From contig VWZW01002467.1 in assembly GCA_013397115.1 (NCBI GenBank), positions 576,753 to 640,752 on the forward strand: a DNA stretch of 64,000 nucleotides, given 5' to 3'. The stretch is from Edolisoma coerulescens. Taxonomy: Eukaryota; Chordata; Aves; Passeriformes; Campephagidae. Every line of letters begins with the position of its first letter. Within the stretch, counting starts at the first letter, position 1. Made by a program: the position numbers and the translations under genes. Under the pieces are notes generated by a model, which worked only from the letters and a program-made list of their open reading frames with translations, had not been told where the DNA came from and searched no databases. Of the stretch, positions 11,131 through 33,564 are shown piece after piece.

Positions 11131-14100
11131 GGCGAGAATTAATAATCCAGGGAAAGGAGTAGGTGTTGTTTCAGAATTTGTCTCGCATCCCCAGTTTTCC
11201 TGCAGTGCTCAGCAGGGCAGCAGCGATAGGAGGTGGCTCAGACCTTCAGAACCAGCTGCAGTAAAACGGGGGAGGGAGGTCTAATCTCTCCTTCTGGGGG
11301 TCATATCACTGCCTGGATGGCTGCAGGTGCACAGGCTTCCCCTGAAAACCTTATAATAGCAGTCGAGTTTGCTAAAATCCTGTATTAATTGCTGCTCCCG
11401 AGGTTTTGTTTCGGCAGGAGGTTATACGCAGGCAGGGCTTTTGATGGAAGTTGGGGGGTGGGAGTGGTGCCTCCTTTGAAAAGTTTGGGGTTTGTTCAGT
11501 TTTGTGGGCGTGAGATTTTTTTTTTTTTTTNTTTTTTTTTTTTTTTTTTGTTTAAGGTGGATGCAATTAAACTTGACCTTTAATACCAATAATAATGTGA
11601 CACCTTCCCTTTCTTTGCCATGGTATCACTCGAACCATTTCCTCGCCTGTAGTGCTGCAGTAGTGGGCTTGGTTGGTGCAGGTCAAGTCCTTTCATAATG
11701 AATTACCTACTAGGGATGGGGGAAGGTTAATCTAAGCTATATTAAAAATCTTTAATAAACACAGTTTTAATATAATTAAATGTTTGGGCATATTGACCTG
11801 GCTAAATGATGTATTTTTGTGGTGATTCTTTTAAGTGTATGTTCCTATGACAGTATTGTTCATGGCATTAGGAGGTGGTGGTTAAAGAACCTCCGTTCAG
11901 TGATGATCATTTTGTAAATGATTGTGCAGCATTTGGCTGGTTTTCGGGCGAGGGAGGGTCTGCTGTCAGAATGTTATTTGCCCTTAGAGTGATTTTATTA
12001 AATAGGAAAATTATGTTGGGGAACTAAACAAAGAAAATATTTTTAAACTGTAAGATGCATTGCAAATATCCGGCTTGTTCTCGGGCATCTCGTTTTTGTG
12101 TGTTTCTGTTGCTGTTCCCATGTTTGTGGATGCTGTGAGCAGCCATTGAGCAGGGAAGAGACTGGGTGGAGTAAGGAGGCAAAGCTGCGAAATGGCTCGA
12201 TTACCCTTTCAGAGCTTTTTTTTCCTCCCTTTGCCGGGGTGGAGGAATACTAATTGCCGTAACAATGAAGTCTCTTCTTTAGGGAAGAATCTAATGGTGC
12301 AGGAAGCTTCGGTAATGAAACAAATCTCACATTCTGTTCTGAGGCTGGTTTTTCTGCAGGGTAGATTTTGATTTGTCTGGCAGTGAGAAGTGACCAGTCA
12401 CTGTTGCAAAGCCGGATTTTTTTTGTCTGATAACCGCTTCAATTTATCCACTTAGATATTCACTTGTTGAATTGATTTTATTTACACTTTAGATAAGAAT
12501 TACAATTTTTGTGCAGATGTTTTACACACAAGATTCTCTGGAATCTAGAGGAGCCCCTGTATTGTGGCTTCATGCTGTTATTTGTTCATGGAACTTCTTG
12601 GTTAGACCGGATTATGGGTGGGCACAGAGGAAAAGACAATCCCTGGTTTCTGTGGTGACCACAGTGGAGTGACTGCTGTCAGTGTACAGACTAGATTGCG
12701 TTGCCCTTCGTCATGTGCCGAGTTCATGTAAAATAACATCTCAGGATTTTGGAAGCCCTTTTGAGCACTGTAGCTCTGCAAGAGCATTGCTGTCCCCCTT
12801 GGGTACTACTGCTTAAAGTTGTGTAGGAAAGGCGTTAGAACAAAGGATTTGGGGAATACAATAGGGCTTGGAGGAAGGACCTAGGAAGGGCTGCTTGAGG
12901 AAGTGCTCTCCTGTTCCACTTGTGCCTCATGGCATTCCCATCTGATTTCAGATCAATTGTCGATTGGAGCAAGTACAGCACTGAACACGGATGATTCTGA
13001 AGCAGACTGAGGTTTTGCGTTTTCACGGGGGTCTCAGTTCTGGAGTTTGTGATAGGAGATGGGCACACAAGAGAGTGTGTTTCTCTTAGTATGCTCAAAA
13101 TTAAAATAAGGGGCAGTGGCTTCTGCATTATTTCTACTTCATTCACTTGGAGTAGATCTTCCAGGATTCAGTGGCTGCATGAGCTAAACACCTGAGTCTA
13201 ATGCATATCCAGGCTAAGGCCAACGAAGAACCCAGTAAAACACTTGCCATCTTAACAGCTTTGGTTGATTTTTGCCCTTGAAATTATGTCAGTCGCTTTT
13301 TCTACAGGAGTAACTTGTTCATTTGGGTTCTACAGAAGCAAAAGGCATCAACAGTTCCTTTCTGGCTACACACCAGCTCTGTTTTGCCTGTCCTGCTGAC
13401 TCCTGTGCCTGTCCTGGCTCCTGTGCACCTCCCAGCCTGGGGGCTCAGGTTGTATCTTTGCTCTCAAGTTGCTGTCTATCCAGCTTGCTATGGATGGGAC
13501 AGCTCCAGAATCAGCATCTGCTGACTGCCTTGTCCAGCACTCCAACCTCGTCTTCCATGAAGAACTCCACAGCCAATGTCCATCATTAATTACAATGTAT
13601 TTGTACCTCTTGTGGAATATTCTGGGCAGACAATAGCTGGACCCTTCTGCCTCAGTGTAGCTCAGGTATAGACTGCGTATGTTTGTAAGTTTTTTTACAA
13701 TCCTCTGTAGCTGCCCTGTATTCCTGAACTGGAGGAGTTGGAATTACCATAGTAGGAAGGAGAGTGATGTTGGAATAGTGAGGTTTAGGTCAGCTCTCTC
13801 CTACTTCGGTGGACTTCAGGCCCATTTTCTAAACTAAAGGGAAAGACTGGGAGAGCAGCTGAAGTGTCCATGAAGTGGGCACTGAAATACTTGTCAGGCT
13901 GAAAATAAGAACTTTGTAGGCCTAAATTCAGGAAATCAAGAGGACAATAGAAATCAGTAATTATTATTAATAGATAATAATTTCAGATTTCCTATGGGGT
14001 GCGGGGGAGTTTCCAGCCTCTAACATGTAATTTGTGATGGCAACTGAAGATCTTTCCCAAGGATCAGAGCCACGTGTGTTGATAGAATGGTTCTGAGACT

Positions 14101-17100
14101 CTCCTGTGAGGTTTGTTGCAGAGAAGTAGTAAGTTATACACTGTCCATACTTGTAGATCTGTCAGTGATGTTACAACTGCCTCCTGTTTCTCCCTTTTAT
14201 AAGAGCTTAAGTATCATTGGCAGGACATCCTGACTGCTAAAAAGGTATTGCACTGGTGAAGCCTTGCCTGGGTTCAGGGGCTTTCTCAGGAGCTACTTCA
14301 TTGCCTGGCACAAGGGAAATGGGGCTCCTAATGTGGCTTTTGAGGGTTTTTTTCATGGGTGATGTTGCTTTGTCTTTTGATCTGCCTGACAGAGTAGGCT
14401 ACACTTCAAGTTTTTAAAAACAGGCGTTTATACTAAGATACAATCCTGACCTGTTTAAAATTAATTTTCAAGTACATAAAGCTGTTTCCTCTGAATTCTT
14501 GCTCTGAATGCTGTCCATGCTAGGGGAGCGTGAATGGCCGTGCTCTGTGGGCAGGATTGTGCCACCGCTGGGGTGCAGAGGTGTGGTGGGAGCTGTAGCT
14601 CTGGCATGTCAGCTTAATGGTGGGGTCCTGAGCCGAGGCTGGGTTAAATGTCTGGTTTTCGTGTATTACAGTTATTTTAGAACAAAACTTTTCTTTGTTC
14701 CTACCGTGTTCTAAGACCTACTGATGAACAGTACATATTAGAAACATTGGCGATAACCAGGATTTTGTCTGATGAAGAACAAGAATTCCAGTTTTACCCT
14801 GGAGATGCCAGCTGCTGCGGGTTACCCAACAGATGTGTATTGCTAACCTGTATCTTATCTCAGTTGTTTAAAGAAGGGCCTTTTCCTCTCAGTTGAGGCA
14901 GGACCTGGATGAGGCAATGTTTGTCTCATTCATAATGTTTAAAAGCTCATTCTGTTTTCTTTTTTTTAAACCTCCTGCTCTCTCCTTAGGGGATTAGGTA
15001 GGTGTGACTTAGGCTCTCTTGCTTTTAGTTCACTGTCTTGGAAGCCACCTATCATTTCGCTTCCTACTGGCATGTACTGTCAGGAAGTTTCAAAGAAAAA
15101 TGTTACTTACGAAGTAAGTGTATACTGAACTCCATTTCCTTGGGACTATAAACATACAGTCCTTTCAAAACTAATGCTGTGCACAGCATTGTCACACTGA
15201 CCAATACCAAGAGCACTGATGCATGTAAAACTATGTAAAAAAGTCAACATTATTAATTCAAAGTACCTGCTAGTTAATACATTTGGAATTATTTTCGCTG
15301 TTTCCTTCTTAATGGTACTGCTTCTGGGTGAGCCCTGCAGCTTGGCTTGGCTGCTTGTGGACTTTGGATAAGGATTGTGATTAAATGAATGTAATAAATA
15401 CATCTTTGTGGTTGTGATTCTGTTGATTCTGGAAGACTTACCTGATACTTTAAACTAGTATCTACTTGCTGCAGCCTTGAGAAGGTATTTCCAGAGATGG
15501 GACCATCCATGGTTGAGGTTTGTAGGTGGTGCAGCAGCAGTGTCTGTCCTGTAATTTCCTTGGATCCGTTGTTAAGTAGGTCCCTGCTGAGGGAGTTGGT
15601 CCAAGGCTGCTCAGAGGCACCTCTTGTTCTGAGGCTGGTTGGTGAGTCAGCTGTCACACCTCTTGTGAGGTGGGTGACAGGCTCTGTGGCGTGGTGCTGT
15701 ACTGGTTTGCATCTGGGATAGCACGGGGGCATTCATGACTGAGATTACTTATACCTTGCCTCTTGTATCCATGTTAATTGTTCCCCTTGTGCTCCACAAA
15801 CCTTAAGTTCTTTTGGTTTAATTGGACAAGTGTTCCTCTCCCCCTCAGCTCCCCCCGAGATTGCCTCTGCCTTGTTTTTCTGCTTAATGCTAAAGCAAAG
15901 GTGTTAAGTTTATCCTTCTTTAAGACTAGAGGAAAATCAGCTGGAAGCATCTAGGCTGTTTGCTGCAGATAAATGACTGTTTCTTCCATAAAGATACAAC
16001 ATTGGTTCCAGTCTTGTGCTGGATTCACCTGCTTTTTGCGGTGAAGAAAGAGATTGCATAAACAATTTGGTTTGTTTAAATGCTCATATTCTTGCAAACT
16101 ATTAAGAGGATGATGTCATTAATGAGTGTGTGTATGTATTTTAAACAGATGGTGTCTATTAAATCAGTAATGGTCAAAGTTTCTGGTTCTCTCACCTTCA
16201 GCTCTGTTTTGGAGGCAGGAGTGTAGTAGGTGAAGGTGGCTGATAAGAAAGATGAGACACCTTCTACCGGAACCCTGATTTCATTATTTTTGGTACTAGT
16301 GTCATGAAAGGTTGAACACTGTTCCCTGTAATAGAATAAGATGTTATAGATGACAATTATGATGAGCTTTTTGGTTTTGGTTCCCCCCCTGCCAGGCAAG
16401 TGAATCTGCTTTTGGCCAATGAGTTTTGGAAATGGCTAAATGACCAACAGTGTTCTCATGATTGAAGAGTGGAAGGTCTGTCTTAAGTTCTTGTTTGGAT
16501 TTCTTTGTGGTTTACACCTTCTCCTGTTTCTAAAGTATTAACATAGGTGTTCCTTTGAGTTTCCTTCCGGATATTTTTTTGTATAAATTTAATCAATTCA
16601 CAGTCGTTTTTGTTAATATCACATTTCCAGTATAACAGGCAGTTTAATGATTGAATTATTTAAGTTTGAATATAGTCCTGTGATCTCCTTTACAGTTATA
16701 AATCTGTTACTTAATTTTTCAAGCCAGAGAAGTATGGGAGGAAGAACTGAGAACAACAAAGTTCAAATCCAGTGCATGCCTGCTGACAGACACATCTGAG
16801 TGCAGCACTCTTCTCTTCGTGGTCTAGAATTGCTATCCCAAAATATGTATGTGTTGTTTGACCTAGCAATAATGATACTGAAAAATATCCTGCTGAAGTC
16901 ATCCAGCTGACCCTGATGTGGTTTGCTCTGAGCAGGTGTTGAGTAGCAGCGTGTAATATCGAGCCCCATAACACTACCCCTACTTGCTGTCCTTCCACCA
17001 TCACAACACACTGAGAGCAATGTGGAGAGTGCCATGTCAAAAACCTTTTCACACATGTTAAAGCTTTATTTTCTGCTGCAGCCTCCATTTTTCCAGGTTG

Positions 17101-20100
17101 TTCAGTTATTGGTAGCTAAATTTACCTGCATTTTCACGTAGAACTGAACAGGCAGGTTAAAAGAAGGATGTTTTCCCCCAAAGCTTACACACAGACCTCA
17201 GGCTGGAGCTCTGACCTGGAGGAAGCTCAAAGGCTCTAAAATGAGATGATGTGACAGTGCTCAAGATGTTTCTCCTGAGAATTACTTGTATCATGCTTCT
17301 ATCAGAATTGCAAAACTGAAGTGATACATGGAGAAAAAATGTCAAGATTGAATTAATTTCAAGTCTTCTTTTAAAAAAAAAAACTTCCCAAGCAAATTTG
17401 TCCAGATTCCTCAAAGTCGTTTAGCGTTGGTGCCTGGGAAGGTAACGAGGCCAAAAATGTGTTTTGTTGTTTTACAGTCCTAAAGGTGGGTAGTGACTGC
17501 CAGTGATGTGTTAAAAACTTAGCTTGAAATAATATGGGAAAGCAGACGGGCATAGGAGTTGATTTCAAAATGCACAGGCGTTTCTTTAGGCAGCATGCTG
17601 CGTGGAGCAGCCAACTTGCTCTTGTTTTATAGCATCTTGATGACATTCCTTAGCTTTATTTTTCAGATGTAATTGCAACCTGCATTCCAAGTCTTTGGAA
17701 CATAGGCATCATATCTGATCTGCTACAGATTGCTTTCTAGTTCCCCATGGATTTGGTGTTGAATTATTTTCAGAACTAAACTACTGTATCGGGTTTTTAG
17801 CAAAAGCTGTAAAAGTAGGTGAAATGGGGAACAAAACAGGCATAAAATTTTTCGCTTTTTTCATGTTAAAAATATATTTCCTTTGATAAACCTGTAACTG
17901 AACTGAAATGGAATATGTTTTTTGTGAATTATTACAAACCCTGCAAAGAGTGCTGTACTCTGTGGATACTACATTGATATATCAAGAAAAGTGTTGACCT
18001 ACAGGCATTTTGAGACTTCCCTTAATTGCAGAATAACAGGCTTACTAAACATATGAATTAAAAATAAGGCTCAGAGTTGTAATTCAGATCAGATTTGCTT
18101 CTTGTTTTGTTTTTCCCAAATCAGATAGTTGTTGGAGCTCACTTCGTTGTAATCCCTCAGCCAGCTTTACTAACGTAGGCTGAAAAGTGGGGGGAAAAAA
18201 AAGATTAACCCAGCTCATAAATGAGTAGCTTTCTCATATTCTCCGACTCATCCCTGCCAGCTTAGCAGGTGATGGATTCCAACATTTTCTAGGATAAGGT
18301 CTGTTTGCTGCACTAAGAGCAGCTCATGGCTGTGCCTGGGTGATTCTACTGTGGATGAGCTTTCCTGCAGTAGCAGGGGGCAAGATGGAGGCAGGAGAGG
18401 AACTGGATTATTTTACTTGTTACTGCTTTTCTTTCCTATCAACAGATAGAGACCTATCTAGGACCCCTTTTCAGGTCCTAATAGTTATGCCTGGGAAACA
18501 TGGGTATTACTTCACTTCTATGGAATCTGGTTTTGAGTACATTTGTGGAAAGAGTTGTCCTATTCTGTGGTTTGAGTCTGATAAAGCAGCTTTTTGCTTA
18601 TGGGCTTTAAAACAAAATCAGACCCATTAAAAATTAGCTTAAATTAAAAGGAAGTATTCTTATATACTTGGAAGAATTTAGCAACATAATCCAGAGGTGT
18701 AAGAGAACAATTCATGCAGTCTAGTTCTTCCGTAAGGACTGTAGCTCTAATTGCCTGGGAATACTCCCAAGTAACCACTTTAAGTCCTCTTGTTAATGTT
18801 ATTAAACAGGATACACTGTCGAAGAACCTTGCAAGGATCTCCTGTGCCAGCCATGTAGCAAGAGACAATGCAACAAGAGTTTCTCTTTTATTAATGCACA
18901 AATGGATCCTTTCAGTGTTAAAGAATTGTGGAATTAAATTCTGATTATATCAATTCAGTTACTCTTTTTGGTGGCCTTTGGTTTTCATAAGTGACTGGCC
19001 TTTCACTGGGATTGTAAAATTAGCTGAAGAGACAGAGCTAACTGAAGTAGGATTTTGGGTATATTAACACCTTAGAAGTAAACTCCAGGAGTTTTCTTTG
19101 AGGTAAAAAAAACCTTTTAAGAATGATAGAATGTGTTAGAGAAACCACTTGAAAGTTGGTAGCATGTAGCTGGACACTCCAAAATGTTTTACGTGTTATA
19201 CAGGTTATTGAAATTTTAAATGATAAGTTAAGATTTAAATTTGAACCTAAATGTGAGTAATGGAAAACTCTTAATTGATTTCACAATGTGAACCCAGTTT
19301 TGTGTTCCTGATGTTGATGATGGCTCATGTGCCTTTTTAACACCCAAATGCTTTGTGTTAGGTGTGCCTGAGCTGGCAATCTGAGAATGTGACCTCAGAT
19401 TTTGTTTCCTTCAGTAAATGTCCTTGTAGAATATTATTAAAAATGTTTTTATAATAATACTTACGGACAAAATGGTCTTATAGCTCAGTTAATGAAAGTA
19501 TTAGGATTCTGCAAAAAAAGGCAAAAATGTACAATTCCTAAAGCACAGCAGTGCTGAGCTAAAGCTTTGTTGAGCTTTCAGAGCTGCACTCTGCTGGTCT
19601 GTTCTGTATCTGCTGATGCTTTAGTTCTGTAATTGATGCCCTGTATCTCTTCTAATTTTTAGTATAATGAGCTACAGTTACGTGTTTAGTGTACACAGCT
19701 TGTGTTTTTGTGGGGAAGACTGTTTATGAAGCCTAAGCAACAGTCATAAAAACTGCAGAAATTGAATTAATTTACTGTTAAGTTCCTGGAGGAGCCATGG
19801 ACATATATTTGGGATATGCGCTACCAGATGAGGTTGCTGGACAGCAGCAGCAGAGTGAACCCTGGGTGGTGGTGCTGGTGTATGGAACAGTTCACTGCTG
19901 CTGCCAGAGCTGTGAACCAAGGAATTAACTTGAAGCTGATTTTCTTGGTTTGACTCATAAAAATTCAAAAGGTAAGAGAGAAACCATAAAATACGTGAGG
20001 GACAAATGTGCCTGTGGGAATTATGGGAGTTAGGAAAAGTGCTTAAGAACATAATAAGGCTGAGTGACAGCTTTTTTTAGTAGCTGGTAAGCAAATGTTT

Positions 20101-23100
20101 CTGTGAGTTTGAGGACTGAAATTACCAGAGTGATGAAAATTCTGAGCCAGGAGTTCTTGTGGTGAGAGAAGACATTGTGGTGCTGATGAGGATTCTCTTG
20201 GTGAAAGGAGCCCTGGTTTAAGTAATCTAAGTAACTCAAGCCATGAGAAGCCTGGGAAATGGAACTTTTGATGGTTATAAAGGCTTTATAATGTAATACA
20301 TCTTCACATTACTCTGCAGCTTTATTGAGGTGACCTTAAAACATTGGTTAGAAGCCGCACATGTCTGCGAGGTGCACTGGTTCACCGTGACCTTGGAGGG
20401 GCTTGGTGCTCTCTGTGTGTCCCTGCATGGTTCTTGGGTTTCTGACACCTCAGTGTGGTAGCAGAGCACTGCCAGTGACAGAGGCACTGACACAGCTGGG
20501 TTTGCTGTGCTGTCACTCCTGGGAGAGGGGAGTATGGATCTCGCTCTGGGTGGATCACAGCTCAGCTGGGAGTGACTTCTACTGTGACTTTTTCTGAACA
20601 GCAGAAATGGGCATTGTTAGTTGAGCCGTTTGGGGGGTTTGTTTATGGTGTTGGTCCTTAAAAGTGTTTTTGACGCACTTGATAGGAGCAAAGAAAGAGA
20701 GTAGAGGACCTTAAACCGAACTTAGTGACAAAATCCTGCAGAAGATGCTGAGGTTTGTTGTGATGGTGGAGTTTGGTACCTCAGGATACATTTATGAAAA
20801 TGTGGATTTGGAAGGGCTTAGGTATATAACCCACATTTTAGTACTGTTTAGCATCCAGAATACTCTGCTAAACAAAATCTCAATGAACTCTGAAGAAATT
20901 TACAGACTAGATTTGTTTTTTGTGTGTACAGAATGGGCACTTTTAGGAATTTTAATTCCAGTAACTTTGCTCTTGCTTGATGCTAGTTCTGGTAAATGAG
21001 CAAGTATTTTTGGCAAGTTGAGGCTAAAATGCTGATGAATTAATTTGATTCCATAATCTGTTTCTCAGTCTTATTTGGAGAATACTTATGGAAAATATTT
21101 AAGTGTCTCCTGAAGCAAGTATGAACACAGTCATAGAAATAACCTACAAGCCAAGGTGTATCATTTATTGGCATGACATATCATGAACTGAGGGGAATCT
21201 CTTGCCTGAAAGTGGTTATTTTTTCCCTTCCTCATTGCTGTGACTGAACGTGTAGCTATTGTGCTTGGATACCTCCTGTAGAGCTGTCTCAGCTAACAAA
21301 TGGAGCTGAACTTGTTTCATTTTGCTGTTGGTGCATTTATGAGTCGTGTGCAGGTCTCTCATTAAGTTATTGTGAAGTTTTCCAGCAATCTAGGAAGCAC
21401 TTGAACCACACTGATATCCATCAGTGGAAGAGCCCAGTGTTTGAAGCCAGGAAGCGGCAGCTGTGTGTTGAATCCTCTTAGTCGCCCTGGGGAGGAGGGT
21501 GTTCTGTGCGTGCCAGGCCGGTGGTGCCCGGTGCCAGCGTGGCGTGGGGCTGGCCGGGTGCCCCGCTCACTGCCACTCGCACAGGGGCGTGTGCTCCCCG
21601 CGTGGCACCGGCTGGGCACAGTCCGGGCCTCGGAGCCGCTGCAGTGGCACTGAGCGTGTCCTCGATGGCTTGTGGCCAGGGCAGCTGGCTCCAGCAACAG
21701 CCTGGTGTGGTGAAGCTCAGGAATCTCTGAACCCTGGTTTAGGAAGAAGGGGGGCGATGGTCAGACATGAAGAGACAGAGGGTCCCATTTATTTTTTTTC
21801 AAATGAGAGGAACCTGCACTGTGCTGTTTCCACCTTCCCTTACAGGAGAGGATTCTTCTGCTTTTCAGGTATTTCTGCTCAGTTTGTTGCTCTTCATCAA
21901 TAATTCTCTGTGTTTTAGGAGCCCGTGCAGGGAAAAATTCTGGCCTGTGATGATTCTTGGCTGTCTGTTAAATTAATTTCTTTTTAAAGATTGTGCTTTA
22001 GTATACCACTCTCTAGTCCTGCAGCACTGAAGGATTGAAGTAGGTCTGCTATGCTTACTGCTCTGACGTTTCTGCCAGTCCCGAGTATAAAAGCTGATCT
22101 GTAGCTGAGTGGAAAGGTGGGCACTTGGGATGAGGTGCAAGTTGCCTGCTGAGTGTCTGCTGCTGTCAGTGGAGCTGAGGAGGATGTTGTGTATAGGTAA
22201 GGAATGGTTTGTGTTGTTCCAGAAAACCGTGCCAGGAGGAGTGAGAGGTGTCCATTGCGTGTGCCGTACCTGTGCCAGTGACAGGCATTCTGCCAGCTCC
22301 CACTTCTAAAAGGCTTACAGAGACACCAAATCTTGCTTGGAACACCTGTAGCCCTCTGTTATTGTCCTTATGCAGAGGTTTGCCGCTTGGCGCTTTTATA
22401 TACGCGGACTATTGATAGGGAATCAGATAGGTTTTAAGTTAGAAACTACAACTTGGAGGAGTGTAAGTGGTTATTAATAAAAGGCACATCGTGGTTCACA
22501 CTTGATTAGTAGCTCTTACTCCATGGGTGGCTCTTTAAGTTCAGTGTGCTTTTTCCTGTCTTTAGTAGAAAACAAAGTAAAATTCTCGTGCAAAGACACC
22601 TTTTCTTTCAAAAGAAGCTCTGTCTTGACACTGCCTTAGTCACAGTAAGATGCTGATACAAAGTGACCAGTTTCAGGCAAGATGTGATGAACAGGTGGCG
22701 GTTCTTTGTGGGTTGTTTCTGTTCCCCAGGGTTCCCCCAGAGCCCTGGCTGCCTCTCATGGCTGAGTTGTTTGCGGGTGACATGGTGGTGACTGATAGGT
22801 GATGGAGGAGGACTGGTTAGTCTTGCTTCGCCGAAGCCTGTATGTCACAAAGTCTGCTCCAGCTAAAAAAAAGGCAGCGCACGTAGTGGCACAGGTGTTT
22901 AATTAACGTTGGTCCTTTTGGGCTTTTTGGGTTTGGACATTTTTGCTTGAGTGGGTTATTTGTATGGGCTTTTTTGTTTTGTTAGTTCTAGTTTTGTCTA
23001 TGAAGGAGGCAGCCCTAAAAATTCTTAGCCTTCTATTTAGGTGGCTTTGTAGTTAAAAAATCAGGAATGCTGAGCAGGGTGCTTGGAACAGACCCTTTCT

Positions 23101-25149
23101 GAAGGAGTGAGATACTGTAGATCACTTGGTTGGTGGCTTTGGCTCAGCTGTAATTTGCTAATATCAGGAGTAGCTGCTTTGCTCTGTAGCTGTTGGAATT
23201 TATCTGGTACTAGCATCTGTTTCTCACTAACAATTCGGAGTTAGATTGTGGAGCAGCCCAGGTGTTGGGAGGTGGGTATGGGATATGGGAGAGGTTTGGG
23301 GTTACTTTACATTTGACAGGGAAAATGCATTTCTAAATAGGTGACATGTGAAGGAGGGCCTTACAAACACAGTTGCTGTTATTTTTAGACGAGTGCTATA
23401 ATTGCATCTCCCAGATGCCACAGCAAAATTGATGAGATCCTGGGGTTTTTACTGGAGCCAGTACGCTGGCGCTGGATTTACTAGGCATTCACTGCCGAGT
23501 GGCGGTTCATAGTACAAACCCCACCTTCAGGTTTCCACCCTGGCAGTCGAAGAGGCAGATTTTGGACGTTTGTGTCTGCGCTGTGCTGTTGGGCGCTTGC
23601 AGCAGCGCTGCCGGGTGCTCGGAGGTGCCCGGTCCCGTCCCGCTGCCCCTGCCCGTGCCCGAGCCTGGTTCAGCACGGGCTGTCCCTCTGCAGGGCGCCT
23701 CTCAGCACTGCAGCACGGCATTTTTGATATTAACTGAATTTCCATTGATTTGCATGTGATACTCTGTGGGCTGAGCACGGGACATCTCTTGAAACCCAGT
23801 TGTCTCTTTACCTGGCATGAATTAGGTATTGACAAGAGTAAGTGAAATGTTTGCTTCTGTTCTCTGAAAGGATGCAGCCCGTGCTGTTAGTTTTCAGCTG
23901 AATTGTTTCTGAAATAGCTATTGAGGAAGAGGTTAGACTAATTAAATGAGGTATTGCCTGTTCAGAGTGTTCCTGTCCTAACTGGCTTGTAGGGCAGTAT
24001 TATGATGTGCAGCATTTGACGTGGAAGATCTACCAGCAGGGTGGAATACAAGCAATTGCAGCTAAGCTCATTTTGAAGCAGACAGCAGGGCCTAGATAGG
24101 TTTAGAAAGAAGCCTCTGATCCCCTATGATGAATAAGTAGCCGTTAATGATACAAGCTTAGTATTTTCTTGACTTTTTTCATAGCAGACTGTTGTTTAAA
24201 AGAGGCTCCTTACTGAAATTGTTATTGAGCTGTGATACTGAACTCGGCGTACTTGTGTGTCTAGGGAGGGGCAGAGGTGAGGGAGCGGGAGCTTGCACAC
24301 CCTCAAGCAGTCGGTAGAAAGTTTACAAACCCACCTGCTGTCTCTGAGCCTGCATGTGTTGCCTCAGTTTATCTCGGTGCTGAAAGCTGGTTGGTCAGTC
24401 AACTTGCTGAACAGCTTGAGTGAATGATGAGTTCTGTACAGAGCCTTCCAGGTGTGCAAGAAGTGCCATTTCAGCACTTCCCATGGGCATGGTGCTCACG
24501 AGGTCCCTGCAGTGCAGAAAGCAAAGGCGGCACTGCCAGCGTGGGCTTGGTGATGTCGCTGTGGCAGAGGTTAAAGCTGCCCAGTTGAAGCAGGTTGTGC
24601 CCTGAGAATGCTGTAGTTCGTGGTTCTGAATCAAAGGATACTAACGAGTGTGTTTTGGAAAGGCACAACTCGACTGCCTTGAACTGTCCCAGGCGTGTCG
24701 GGTTTCAGCCGTATCCCGAATTGGCTGGCGTTGCCAGAGGTGTTGTGATCACACCGCTGCCCGAGCCCAGCTGCAGTAACGGGCCTGTGGCAGCTCTCCC
24801 CGTGGTAATGCTGCCACTCTAATAAGATTGAAGAACTGTTTAAAAATTTGCTGTGCCCTAAGTGTGGGCAAGATGAAATAGTAACTATAGGTAAACTACA
24901 TTAACACACAATTGAAAAGAAAACAAATATTGTCTCTTAGTCCATGGTTATTCGGGACTTCCTCGGGTGGTGGTACTGGAGTGGGAAAAGTCCTTTGTGT
25001 GCTCCAGTTGTGTAGCACTGTAGCTGCAAGGGCCCCATGCTGGGGTAGAGCCGGAGTCTTTAAAGATGCTGTTTGTATAAATCTCAGAAAGCTGCCCGAG
25101 GAATGCTTGTTTCAAGGAAACAAATGATGTTTCTTTCTTCTCCTTGTAG
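11131..25149 (+). other. PAFAH1B1: PAFAH1B1 intron 1 (inferred), no coding exon seen
   Basis: About 14 kb separates the CpG block from the exon carrying the PAFAH1B1 start codon. I find no recognisable protein, RNA gene or complete transposable element. The stretch is AT-rich with homopolymer runs and two GC-rich islets at about 21,480-21,690 and 23,570-23,710. Those islets could be alternative first exons, regulatory elements or decayed repeats; the sequence alone does not decide. Confidence 0.45.
11516..11549. repeat. poly(T) tract with one N
   Basis: A run of T interrupted only by an N at 11531. It could be a slippage-prone homopolymer or the tail of a reverse-strand retroposon. No recognisable element body flanks it. 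Confidence 0.9.
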
Positions 25150-25326
25150 ATGGATTGAATCTTCTGTGTTGAATGCCTCTGGATTTCCTATTGGATTTCA
25201 CATCTGGAGAAATACTGGTGATTTAAGCCACTGTGGCAGACTGAATTGTGGATACTGGGTTCCCAAGACTTTAGCTCTTGAGGAGAAGCCACTGCTCGAT
25301 CACGTTAACCTGACATCTCAGCCACG
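25150..25326 (+). promoter_or_regulatory. PAFAH1B1: PAFAH1B1 exon 2 leader (5' UTR) with two short upstream ORFs
   Basis: The acceptor TTCTCCTTGTAG ends at 25149, so exon 2 opens with 177 untranslated bases before the start codon at 25327. The leader has an ATG-GAT-TGA mini-ORF at its first base (25150-25158) and a 17-codon upstream ORF at 25173-25226 (MPLDFLLDFTSGEILVI, stop TAA). The second has T at -3, a weak context. The main start, GCCACGATGG, has A at -3 and G at +4, a strong context. LIS1 is dosage sensitive, so uORF control is plausible but only inferred. Confidence 0.7.
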
Positions 25327-33488
<8,162 letters not shown>

Positions 33489-33558
33489 TGGAGTTCACAG
33501 TGACCCCTTTTCCTCTGGATGCACTCAGATACCATGGTTACCCATTGAGCTCTGTTTA

Positions 33559-33564
33559 AATAAA
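33559..33564 (+). terminator. PAFAH1B1: proximal PAFAH1B1 poly(A) signal AATAAA
   Basis: AATAAA lies about 70 bases after the stop codon, inside TTTAAATAAATATTG. If used, it would give a very short 3' UTR. Confidence 0.4.
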
